A stretch of DNA of 5,894 nt from Rhodoferax sp. (GTDB lineage Bacteria > Pseudomonadota > Gammaproteobacteria > Burkholderiales > Burkholderiaceae_C). The position numbers and the translations under genes are program-made. The notes under the pieces were generated by a model. The model saw nothing but the letters and a program-made list of their open reading frames with translations. It ran no database searches and was not told where the DNA came from. Shown here one piece after another: positions 1-5,850 of this stretch. Numbering within the stretch: position 1 is the first letter of the stretch; the number at the start of each line of letters is the position of its first letter. The DNA is taken from assembly GCA_016463455.1 (NCBI GenBank), contig JAEMRG010000053.1, positions 4,603 through 10,496 on the forward strand, read 5' to 3'.

Positions 1-418
1 GTATATCGGCGAGCAGGCAGCGCTCCAGTTCAATCGCATCGGCCAGCGCACGCCGTTCGTCGCCCGGCTGGGTATCGGTTTGGGACAAAGGGTGTTTGCG
101 ACGCGTTTCGGAATAGCGCCGCACCAGGGTGTCGGTATTGGCATCGAGAAACAAAGTTTTGATACCTATGCCCTGAGTGCGCAGCTTGTCCAGCTGCGCC
201 GGCACCAGCGGCAAGCCCTTGGCGCTGCGCACATCCATGGCAATGGCGACGCGTGTGGAATGTTCGCCGCTTTGCAAAGCGATGAAATCCATGAGCAAAG
301 GCGGTGGCAAATTGTCCACACAGTAATAGCCTGCGTCTTCCAAAGCATGCAGGGCCACGGACTTCCCAGAACCAGACATACCGGTGATAAGGACTAATTC
401 GAGTTGGGGTTCAGACAC
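1..418 (-). CDS. rapZ: RapZ, RNase adapter / nucleotide-binding P-loop protein (C-terminus cut by window edge)
   Basis: I translated this frame by hand; 139 codons are visible of a family that is usually about 285 residues, so only the N-terminal half is present. The protein begins VSEPQLELVLITGMSGSGKS, with a Walker A motif (GMSGSGKS) at residues 13-20. It continues with the family hallmarks YYCVDNLPP (31-39), FLDAN (90-94) and RRYSETRRKHPL (100-111). In E. coli RapZ binds the sRNA GlmZ and presents it to RNase E, so tuning glucosamine-6-phosphate synthase; the Walker-containing domain binds nucleotides. Whether this organism has a GlmZ-like target cannot be seen. The start is a GTG at 418, overlapping the end of recN by 8 bp, with TGGAG about 8 bp upstream inside recN. 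The later ATG at codon 14 would destroy the Walker strand and is rejected. It is probably translationally coupled to recN. Confidence 0.93.
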   Translation of the reverse strand, partial: MSEPQLELVLITGMSGSGKSVALHALEDAGYYCVDNLPPPLLMDFIALQSGEHSTRVAIAMDVRSAKGLPLVPAQLDKLRTQGIGIKTLFLDANTDTLVRRYSETRRKHPLSQTDTQPGDERRALADAIELERCLLADI

Positions 419-2063
419 GGGCTTGCTCCAGCATTTCGCGCGCATGCGCCATGGTTGTTACCGAACTGCTTTGACCGCCCAGCATACGCGCGATTTCGGA
501 CTCGCGCTGGGCCTGTTGCACCGGCGCAACCTCGCTCAGCGTCTGCCCGCCTTGCAGCTGTTTGCGCACCACCCAGTGCTGATCGGCGCAGGCGGCCACT
601 TGGGGCAAATGGCTGACCGCTAGCACCTGGCGGTCACCACCGAGTTGGCGCATCAAACGGCCCACGGTGTGCGCTACGGCACCACCGACGCCGGCATCGA
701 CTTCGTCAAAGATCAGCGTCTGTGCGCCGCCCGCTTGGCTGGCCGTCACGGCAATGGCCAGCGCGATGCGCGAGAGCTCGCCGCCCGAGGCTACTTTGCC
801 CACCGGGCGCGGTGTGCTGCCAGCGTGACCGGCCACCAAAAACAAGACCTCTTCCAGACCGCTTTGGTGGGCTTGCTCGGTAGGCTGCAATTGCACCTGA
901 AATTGCCCGCCTTGCATGCCCAGGCCTTGCATGGCCTGGGTGATGGCGACCCCCAGTTTGGGGGCGGCTTGCTGGCGGGCCTTGGAAACCTTGCGCGCCT
1001 CGGCCATAAAAGCGGCTTGGGCCTGCTGCGCCTGCGCCAGCAAATGGGCGCTATCGGCAGCGGCTTCAAGCTGCGCCAGTTCTTGCTTCCAGGCGGCATG
1101 CGTGGCGGCCAATTCTTGCGGGCTGCGTTTGTAACGACGCGCCAGGGACACCCACAGCGCCATGCGGGCATCGAGTTCGGCCAACTGCGCGGGGTCGAGT
1201 TCGACGCGGCGCTGGTAAGCGCGCAAGCTGTGTACCGCGTCCTCTACCTGCGCAATAGCCGAGGCCAGCACCTCAGCCGGGCCTTGAAAATCGGCATCCA
1301 AATGCGTTTGGCTTTGGATCTGCTGCATGGCGCTGTGCAAGCCGCGCAAAGCTGAGGGCTCATCATCGTTGAGTAGCGCCAAGGCGCTGTGCGCAGCATC
1401 GAGCAGGGTTTGCCCATGGGCTAAGCGGCTGTGTGCGGCATTGAGTTCGTCCCATTCATCAGGGCCCGGCTTGAGCTTGTCCACTTCGCCAATCTGCCAG
1501 GCCAGGCGCTCGCGATCGCGCTGCAGCAGGTCCTGTGCTTGCAGGGCTTGGTCGTAAGCGGCTTGCGCGGCGCGCCAGCTTTGCCACAAAGCGCTCAAAA
1601 CGCTGGTGGAAATGCGGGCATAGTCGTCTAGCAGGGCGCGCACTGCGTCGGGCCGGGTGAGACTTTGCCAGGCGTGCTGGCCATGGATATCGAGCACCTG
1701 TTCGCCCACATGGCGCAGTTGCTGCGCGGTGGCGGCCAGGCCGTTGATCCAGGCCCGGCTTTTGCCGCTGCTGTCCACACTGCGGCGCAGTAGCAAGCTG
1801 TCGGCGCCCTCAAAACCAGCTTCGGCCAGCCAGGGCAGCAAGGCCGCTGGGGTATCAAACTCGGCGCTGACGTCGGTGCGCGGCGCGCCTTCGCGGATCA
1901 GGCCCACATCGGCGCGTGCGCCGGTGGCCAGTTGCAAGGCGTCAATCAGGATAGATTTGCCCGCGCCGGTCTCGCCGGTGAGCACGGTAAAGCCGGTCTC
2001 CAGTTCCAAGTCCAGCGTGGCGACGATGACAAAGTCGCGCAGCGCAATGCGTTTGAGGCCCAC
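411..2063 (-). CDS. recN: RecN, SMC-like DNA double-strand break repair ATPase
   Basis: The 550-residue protein is close to the usual RecN length (E. coli about 553). An N-terminal ABC half has Walker A GETGAGKS at residues 30-37. The middle (roughly 150-350) is rich in Ala, Gln, Leu and Glu and looks like the coiled-coil arms of this SMC-like family. The C-terminal half has the signature SGGELS (426-431), Walker B TLIFDE (449-454) with the D-loop DAGVGG just after, and the switch histidine in VSHLPQ (His485). RecN acts on chromosomal DNA ends with RecA in recombination repair. The start is GTG at 2063, 3 bp after the nadK stop, with a strong GGGGAG ribosome site 7 bp upstream inside the last nadK codons. 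The first residues (MGLKRIALRDFVIV) match the usual RecN N-terminus. No LexA box was seen just ahead of it, so transcription probably comes from the nadK promoter. Confidence 0.97.
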   Translation of the reverse strand: MGLKRIALRDFVIVATLDLELETGFTVLTGETGAGKSILIDALQLATGARADVGLIREGAPRTDVSAEFDTPAALLPWLAEAGFEGADSLLLRRSVDSSGKSRAWINGLAATAQQLRHVGEQVLDIHGQHAWQSLTRPDAVRALLDDYARISTSVLSALWQSWRAAQAAYDQALQAQDLLQRDRERLAWQIGEVDKLKPGPDEWDELNAAHSRLAHGQTLLDAAHSALALLNDDEPSALRGLHSAMQQIQSQTHLDADFQGPAEVLASAIAQVEDAVHSLRAYQRRVELDPAQLAELDARMALWVSLARRYKRSPQELAATHAAWKQELAQLEAAADSAHLLAQAQQAQAAFMAEARKVSKARQQAAPKLGVAITQAMQGLGMQGGQFQVQLQPTEQAHQSGLEEVLFLVAGHAGSTPRPVGKVASGGELSRIALAIAVTASQAGGAQTLIFDEVDAGVGGAVAHTVGRLMRQLGGDRQVLAVSHLPQVAACADQHWVVRKQLQGGQTLSEVAPVQQAQRESEIARMLGGQSSSVTTMAHAREMLEQARV

Positions 2064-2066
2064 CGC

Positions 2067-2975
2067 TTAACTCCCCCCCTCGTTCCAGTGCAGCTTGTGG
2101 CGCAAAGTGTCAAAGTAAGTCCAGCCCTTGGGATGCAAAAAGCGCACGCTGTGCTCTGAGCGGCGCACCACAATGCGGTCGCCGTGCATCAAAGTGGCCA
2201 GGGACTGCATATCAAAATTGGCACTGGCGTCGCGCCCGGAGACGATTTCAATGGCAATTTCGCTGGTGTGCGACAACACAATAGGCCGGTTGGACAAGGT
2301 GTGCGGCGCAATAGGCACCAAGACCCAACCCGGAGTCGAGGGGTGCAGCATCGGCCCGCCGGCCGACAAGGCGTAGGCGGTCGAGCCGGTAGGCGTGGCG
2401 ATGATCAGTCCGTCGGCGCGCTGATTGGCCACGAAATGGCCATCGACCTCGACCCGCAACTCCACCATGCCCGAAGTCGCGCCCCGGTTGACCACCACAT
2501 CGTTCATCGCCAGCGCAGAAAACACACATTGCCCGGCGCGCATCACCTGCGCCTGCATCAGGCTGCGGTCATCGACTTCGTAGGCACCGGCCAGCATGGC
2601 GCTCAGGGTTTCGGCATAGCGGTCCAGCGCAATGTCGGTGATAAAGCCCAGACGCCCTTGGTTGATGCCAATCAGCGGCACCTGAAAAGGCGCCAGCCTG
2701 CGCCCCACCCCGAGCATGGTGCCATCACCACCGACCACCAGGCACAAACCGCAGTGGCGCCCTATGGCTTCAATATCCATCACCGCATAGCCGCTCAGGC
2801 CCAGCTTGGCGGCGGTATCGGTCTCCAGCACCACCTCGCAACCCTGGTCTATCAGGAAATGGGCGATCCCGTCCAGCGTGGCGCGCGCGACGGCTATCGC
2901 AGCAGGAGCGTGGCTGGACAGGTATTTGCCGGTGATGGCAACCTGGCGGAACTGCGGGTTCAGGCGGGGGTTCAT
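2067..2975 (-). CDS. nadK: NAD kinase (ATP/polyphosphate-dependent)
   Basis: This cytoplasmic enzyme phosphorylates NAD to NADP and sets the NADP(H) supply. From the ATG at 2975 it is 302 residues, normal for proteobacterial NadK. The catalytic GGDGT motif is at residues 82-86 (Asp84), the NDVVVNRG motif follows at about 158-165, and the NAD-binding TPTGSTAYALSAGGP stretch is at 195-209. PIAPHTLSNRPIVL, also conserved, lies near 221-234. An in-frame TTG six bases further upstream (2981) is possible, but the ATG gives the usual short N-terminus leading into QVAITGKY. There is no Shine-Dalgarno sequence before either start, which fits a leaderless message (see the promoter entry). It is first in the nadK-recN-rapZ operon; nadK beside recN and opposite a heat-shock gene is a common proteobacterial arrangement. 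Confidence 0.97.
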   Translation of the reverse strand: MNPRLNPQFRQVAITGKYLSSHAPAAIAVARATLDGIAHFLIDQGCEVVLETDTAAKLGLSGYAVMDIEAIGRHCGLCLVVGGDGTMLGVGRRLAPFQVPLIGINQGRLGFITDIALDRYAETLSAMLAGAYEVDDRSLMQAQVMRAGQCVFSALAMNDVVVNRGATSGMVELRVEVDGHFVANQRADGLIIATPTGSTAYALSAGGPMLHPSTPGWVLVPIAPHTLSNRPIVLSHTSEIAIEIVSGRDASANFDMQSLATLMHGDRIVVRRSEHSVRFLHPKGWTYFDTLRHKLHWNEGGS

Positions 2976-2981
2976 GGGCAA

Positions 2982-2990
2982 ATTACATCA
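2982..2990 (-). promoter_or_regulatory. Candidate extended -10 promoter of nadK-recN-rapZ
   Basis: Read on the minus strand the sequence is TGATGTAAT: a TGn extension followed by TGTAAT, which matches TATAAT at five of six bases. It ends 6 bp before the nadK ATG, so the predicted transcript would begin at or next to the A of the start codon. No good -35 is visible at 16-18 bp (the best is CGAGCA, inside hrcA), but extended -10 promoters can work without one. Inferred from sequence only. Confidence 0.45.
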
Positions 2991-2991
2991 C

Positions 2992-2997
2992 TAAAAT
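2992..2997 (+). promoter_or_regulatory. Candidate -10 promoter element of hrcA
   Basis: TAAAAT matches the TATAAT consensus at five of six bases and ends 6 bp before the hrcA ATG at 3004. Initiation about 7 bp downstream would fall on the start codon. The -35 region would lie inside nadK and is poor (GGTTCA at 17 bp spacing), so activity is uncertain. It is the mirror image, by position, of the nadK -10 element. No CIRCE operator (TTAGCACTC-N9-GAGTGCTAA) is present here. Confidence 0.4.
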
Positions 2998-3003
2998 GTT
3001 TTG

Positions 3004-4014
3004 ATGCTCGATGATCGCTCCAAGTTATTACTCAAAGCGCTGGTTGAACGCTATATCGCCGATGGGCAACCGGTGGGTAGCCGCACCTTGTCCAAAGCAT
3101 CCGGACTGGAATTGTCGCCCGCGACCATCCGCAATGTGATGTCGGACCTGGAGGACCTGGGCCTGATTGTCAGCCCGCATACCTCCGCCGGGCGGGTACC
3201 CACCACGCGCGGCTACCGGCTGTTTGTGGACACCATGCTCACGGTGCAGCCGCAGCAATTTGCGTCCCACAGCTTGGCGCCGGACCAGCCGCAGAAAGTC
3301 ATCTCCAACGCGGCCAACCTTTTGTCCAATTTGTCGCAATTTGTGGGCGTGGTGATGGCGCCGCGGCGCACCAACGCTTTTCGGCATATGGAGTTTTTGC
3401 GTCTGTCCGATCGGCGCATTCTGGTGATCATCGTGTCGGCCGATGGCGATGTACAAAACCGCATCATCTTTACCGAAGTCGATTATTCGCAGTCGCAATT
3501 GATCGAAGCGGCGAATTTTTTGAACAGCCACTATGTCGGCCTGGACATAGAGGAAGTGCGCAGCCGCTTGCAAAACGAGGTGGAAAGCCTGCGCTCGGAA
3601 ATCGCCACCTTGATGGCTGCTGCGGTCAATGTCAATTCCGAAGCAGTGGCGCAAGAGCAGGACGAGGTGGTGATTTCCGGCGAGCGCAATTTGCTCAAGC
3701 TCAGCGACTTTTCCAATGACATGGGCAATTTGCGCCGCGCTTTTGAGTTGTTTGAGCAAAAAGCCCAAATCATGCGCTTGCTGGACTTTGCCGACCGGGC
3801 CGCCGGGGTACGCATTTACATTGGCGGCGAAAGCCAGATCGTGCCCTTTGAAGAGTTGTCGGTGGTGAGCGCACCCTACGAGGTGGACGGCAAGGTGGTG
3901 GGTACGCTGGGCGTGATCGGCCCCACCCGCATGGCCTATGACCGCATGATCCAGATCGTGGATATCACGGCCAAGCTGGTGAGCAATGCGCTGAGCCACC
4001 ACAAACAAATTTAG
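3004..4014 (+). CDS. hrcA: HrcA, heat-inducible transcription repressor
   Basis: The 336-residue protein has the normal HrcA length. The N-terminus is a winged helix-turn-helix: RSKLLLKALVERYIADGQPVG (roughly residues 5-25) leads into SPATIRNVMSDLEDLGL (38-54) and the wing SAGRVPTTRGYRLFVD (61-76), all highly typical of the family. The C-terminal part ends in the GAF-like dimerisation region (VRIYIGGES, GTLGVIGPTRMAYDRMI). HrcA represses groESL, and in many bacteria dnaK, by binding CIRCE, and is kept active by GroEL. An in-frame TTG directly before the ATG at 3004 is an alternative start but is less likely. No Shine-Dalgarno sequence precedes it. The gene stands apart from grpE-dnaK-dnaJ here, so it acts in trans; no CIRCE site was found in this window, so autoregulation through CIRCE is not supported. 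Confidence 0.97.
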   Translation: MLDDRSKLLLKALVERYIADGQPVGSRTLSKASGLELSPATIRNVMSDLEDLGLIVSPHTSAGRVPTTRGYRLFVDTMLTVQPQQFASHSLAPDQPQKVISNAANLLSNLSQFVGVVMAPRRTNAFRHMEFLRLSDRRILVIIVSADGDVQNRIIFTEVDYSQSQLIEAANFLNSHYVGLDIEEVRSRLQNEVESLRSEIATLMAAAVNVNSEAVAQEQDEVVISGERNLLKLSDFSNDMGNLRRAFELFEQKAQIMRLLDFADRAAGVRIYIGGESQIVPFEELSVVSAPYEVDGKVVGTLGVIGPTRMAYDRMIQIVDITAKLVSNALSHHKQI

Positions 4015-4045
4015 CCCCGGCGCAAGCTGCGCGCCAGGCCGGTAC
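4015..4045. other. Convergent hrcA/comM intergenic gap with a small GC hairpin
   Basis: The 31 bp between the two stop codons contains GCGCA-AGC-TGCGC (4020-4032), a 5 bp stem with a 3-base loop; an alternative pairing is GGCGC/GCGCC (4019-4023 with 4031-4035). A second weak dyad, CTCAA/TTGAG (4045-4060), covers the comM stop. None is followed by a T-run on either strand, so a classical intrinsic terminator is not supported. The structure could still act as a modest bidirectional barrier between the converging genes. Confidence 0.3.
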
Positions 4046-5596
4046 TCAAGCACTTTTGAGCGTTCGACGGTACTGCATGGCTTCGGCAACATGGCCCAGC
4101 GCGGTGATGTCGGAGCCGGCCAGATCGGCAATCGTGCGCGCGATCTTGAGGGTGCGATGGGTGCCACGCGCGGACCAACCGAGTTGCTGCGCTGCGCTTT
4201 GTAAAAACTTGGCTGCTGCAGACTCCAAATGCACATGCTGGTCGATTTCCTGCCCAACTAAGGCCTGGTTGTTTTTGCCCTGCCTGTCTTGCGCCCGCGC
4301 AAAGGCCTGGTTGCAGCGCGCGCGGATGCTGTGCGTGGCCTCGCCGGCAGCGGCCTGCAGCAAATCTTCGCTGGCCAGCGCCGGCACTTCTACATGCAAG
4401 TCGATGCGGTCCATGAGCGGGCCGCTGAGCTTGCCCTGGTAGCGGCTAATTTGGTCTGGCGTGCAGCGGCAATTGCGACCCGGCGCCCCCCAATAGCCGC
4501 AGGGGCAGGGATTCATGGCAGCGATCAGTTGAAAGCGCGCCGGAAACTCGGCCCGCCGGGTGGCACGGGCGATGGTGATGCTGCCGGTTTCCAAAGGCTC
4601 GCGCAGGGCTTCGAGCGCCTGGCGCGGAAACTCGGGCAACTCATCCAAAAACAAAACGCCGTGGTGCGCGAGTGATATTTCACCTGGGCGCGGCGGTGAC
4701 CCGCCGCCGACCAGGGCCACCGCGCTGGCCGAATGGTGCGGGCTGCAAGTAGGCCGCTGGCCCCAGCGGCGGATATCAAAACGCCCACTCAGGCTGGCAA
4801 TGGCGGCGCTTTCCAAGGCTTGGTCGGTATCCATGGGCGGCAGCAAGCCCGCAAAACGCTGCGCCAGCATGGATTTACCGGCGCCGGGCGGCCCCACGAG
4901 CAACAGGCTGTGCCCGCCGGCAGCGGCAATCTCCAGCGCTCGCTTGGCGGCCAACTGGCCTTTGACGTCGGCCATATCCGGCAGATCAGCGGCGCCGCCG
5001 GGCTCGGCCGCTTGCATGCGCACCCAGCCTTCTTCAGCCGGGCTCGAGCCCGCTTCGGTGCCGGGAGGCTGGGTGCCTTCGGGCATAAATTGGCGTACCA
5101 CATCGATGAGGGTGCGCGCCAAATAGACCCGCGCGCCCGGCACCAGCGCCGCCTCCTGGGCGCTGCCCGGCGGCAGCACCAGGCTGGTGTGCACCTTGGC
5201 CTGGTGCAGGGCCAGGGCCATGGCCAGCGCGCCGCGCACCGGACGCAGCCCGCCCGAGAGCGACAACTCGCCAGCAAATTCGTATTCGGCCAGCCGGTAC
5301 GCTTCGATTTGTCCGCTCGCCGCCAAAATGCCCAGGGCAATGGGCAAATCCAGGCGGCCCGAGTCTTTGGGCAAGTCCGCCGGGGCCAGGTTGACGGTGA
5401 TGCGCTTGTTGTGCGGGAACTCCAGGCCGCTGTTTTGAATGGCGCAGCGCACCCGCTCGCGCGCCTCTTTCACCTCCACATCGGCCAAGCCCACTAGCGT
5501 GAAGCTGGGAAGGCCATTGGCCATATGCACTTCGACGGTGACTTGCACCGCCTCCAAACCGAGCAAGGCGCGGCTTTGTACCAAAGATAGACCCAT
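4046..5596 (-). CDS. comM: ComM (YifB family) Mg-chelatase-like AAA+ helicase of natural transformation
   Basis: This cytoplasmic AAA+ protein of 516 residues compares with about 506 for E. coli YifB. The N-terminal Lon-protease-like (ChlI) fold spans about residues 20-145 (GLPSFTLVGLADVEVKEARERVR, then LAPADLPKDSGRLDLPIALGIL). A variable, Pro/Gly/Glu-rich linker follows at 172-205. The AAA+ core has Walker A GPPGAGKS (235-242), the PHHSASAVALVGGG segment (287-299) and Walker B VLFLDE (314-319). A four-cysteine cluster follows (C364, C366, C376, C378) and then the arginine in MDRIDL (Arg397). The C-terminal chelatase domain includes GWSARGTHRTLKIARTIADL (473-492). In Vibrio and related species ComM is a hexameric helicase that promotes branch migration during integration of transforming DNA. 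ATG at 5596 is chosen because AGGGAG lies 5 bp upstream and MGLSLVQSRAL is the usual family start. It is monocistronic here and divergent from glnK. Confidence 0.96.
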   Translation of the reverse strand: MGLSLVQSRALLGLEAVQVTVEVHMANGLPSFTLVGLADVEVKEARERVRCAIQNSGLEFPHNKRITVNLAPADLPKDSGRLDLPIALGILAASGQIEAYRLAEYEFAGELSLSGGLRPVRGALAMALALHQAKVHTSLVLPPGSAQEAALVPGARVYLARTLIDVVRQFMPEGTQPPGTEAGSSPAEEGWVRMQAAEPGGAADLPDMADVKGQLAAKRALEIAAAGGHSLLLVGPPGAGKSMLAQRFAGLLPPMDTDQALESAAIASLSGRFDIRRWGQRPTCSPHHSASAVALVGGGSPPRPGEISLAHHGVLFLDELPEFPRQALEALREPLETGSITIARATRRAEFPARFQLIAAMNPCPCGYWGAPGRNCRCTPDQISRYQGKLSGPLMDRIDLHVEVPALASEDLLQAAAGEATHSIRARCNQAFARAQDRQGKNNQALVGQEIDQHVHLESAAAKFLQSAAQQLGWSARGTHRTLKIARTIADLAGSDITALGHVAEAMQYRRTLKSA

Positions 5597-5601
5597 ATCG
5601 A

Positions 5602-5607
5602 CTCCCT
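5602..5607 (-). promoter_or_regulatory. comM ribosome binding site
   Basis: Minus-strand AGGGAG sits 5 bp before the comM ATG and decides that start. The A/T-rich dyad at 5609-5624 ends directly beside it. Confidence 0.75.
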
Positions 5608-5608
5608 G

Positions 5609-5624
5609 AAACAGTGCGCTGTTT
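5609..5624. repeat. Inverted repeat AAACAG-TGCG-CTGTTT in the comM leader
   Basis: A perfect 6 bp stem with a 4-base loop lies just upstream of the comM ribosome site. In the comM mRNA it would form a weak hairpin (four A-U and two G-C pairs) next to the AGGGAG. It contains ACAG and CTGT in the opposite order from a LexA box, so it is not itself one. It may be an operator, a weak translational control element, or chance. Confidence 0.3.
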
Positions 5625-5644
5625 TTGCGCCGGATTTAAGCGTT

Positions 5645-5661
5645 TGCACCAAGCAGGTGCA
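5645..5661 (+). promoter_or_regulatory. NtrC (NRI) enhancer site for glnK
   Basis: TGCACC-AAGCA-GGTGCA is a perfect 17 bp palindrome matching the known NtrC consensus TGCACC-N5-GGTGCA. Its centre (5653) lies about 125 bp upstream of the start predicted from the sigma-54 promoter at 5752-5767, a normal distance for an NtrC enhancer. Phosphorylated NtrC bound here would activate glnK under nitrogen limitation by DNA looping. The site also lies 48 bp upstream of comM, in its probable leader, so an effect on comM is possible but unproven. Confidence 0.85.
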
Positions 5662-5681
5662 TACTGTGTTTTTACACAGTC
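5662..5681. promoter_or_regulatory. Candidate LexA (SOS) box upstream of comM
   Basis: The sequence contains CTGT-N8-ACAG at 5664-5679, within a perfect 7 bp inverted repeat ACTGTGT-TTTT-ACACAGT (5663-5680). CTGT-N8-ACAG is the core of the LexA box used by gamma- and betaproteobacteria; over 20 bp it matches the E. coli consensus TACTGTATATATATACAGTA at 15 positions. It begins directly after the NtrC palindrome and lies just downstream of a possible comM -10 (5682-5687), where a bound repressor would block initiation. The dyad has no following T-run in the leftward direction, so it does not look like a terminator. An alternative is an operator for another dimeric regulator. Confidence 0.5.
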
Positions 5682-5710
5682 ATATTAGCGCAGTTAGGGC
5701 ATGCAATAAA
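5682..5710 (-). promoter_or_regulatory. Candidate sigma-70 promoter of comM
   Basis: On the minus strand TTTATT (5710-5705) and TAATAT (5687-5682) are separated by 17 bp. The hexamers match the consensus at three and four of six bases, so this is weak on sequence alone. A start about 7 bp downstream (near 5675) would fall inside the LexA-like dyad and give a leader of about 80 bases containing the NtrC palindrome. Confidence 0.3.
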
Positions 5711-5719
5711 GCGCTTGTC

Positions 5720-5727
5720 GCACCAAG
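5720..5727 (+). promoter_or_regulatory. Possible second NtrC half-site
   Basis: GCACCAAG repeats the left half and spacer of the main NtrC site (5646-5653), exactly 74 bp away, close to seven helical turns, so on the same DNA face. The right half is not conserved (CACAAT instead of GGTGCA). It lies about 55 bp upstream of the predicted glnK start. It may be a low-affinity helper site or chance. Confidence 0.25.
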
Positions 5728-5751
5728 ACCACAATTTTTTATAACTGAACT

Positions 5752-5767
5752 TGGCACGCCTTCTGCT
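5752..5767 (+). promoter_or_regulatory. Sigma-54 (RpoN) -24/-12 promoter of glnK
   Basis: TGGCACG-CCTT-CTGCT matches the sigma-54 consensus TGGCACG-N4-TTGCT, with one mismatch at the first T of the -12 element. The invariant GG (5753-5754) and GC (5765-5766) are separated by exactly 10 bp, as required. Initiation is expected near 5778, giving a leader of about 70 bases. An A/T-rich stretch with six Ts (5731-5745) lies just upstream and may ease DNA bending, although no clear IHF site was seen. Confidence 0.85.
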
Positions 5768-5850
5768 AAATGCCTTGGTCTCCCGATTCCGTGGAGCAGC
5801 GGCGCAGCCCTTGCGTTCGCTATCAACTTTTGAAAAGCTGAGGTGCACAC

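Noticed and set aside
645..1355. A 236-codon plus-strand frame opposite recN
   Set aside because: Shadow of recN with no recognisable domain.
2971..2990. GCCCAT on the minus strand near the nadK start as a heat-shock sigma-32 -10 element
   Set aside because: It overlaps the start codon, and no CTTGAA-like -35 is at a suitable distance.
2184..3014. A 276-codon plus-strand frame opposite nadK
   Set aside because: Antisense shadow of a clear NAD kinase gene; composition biased, no motif.
3028..4257. A 409-codon open frame on the minus strand, antisense to hrcA and the end of comM
   Set aside because: It covers the highly conserved hrcA codons on the other strand, shows no recognisable domain, is rich in His, Gln and Arg as shadow frames in GC-rich DNA are, and has no convincing start signal.
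4733..5497. A 254-codon plus-strand frame opposite comM
   Set aside because: Shadow of comM; rich in Gln, Arg, Gly and His with no family features.
5663..5680. ACTGTGT-TTTT-ACACAGT as an intrinsic terminator
   Set aside because: The T-run is in the loop, not after the stem, on both strands, and no gene ends here.
5770..5841. A 23-codon plus-strand ORF (MPWSPDSVEQRRSPCVRYQL...) ahead of glnK, a possible leader peptide
   Set aside because: Its ATG lies upstream of the predicted sigma-54 start near 5778, it has no ribosome site, and it shows no attenuator-like structure.
5842..5848. GGTGCAC next to the glnK start as another NtrC half-site
   Set aside because: No matching left half at the right spacing, and it overlaps the ribosome binding site.
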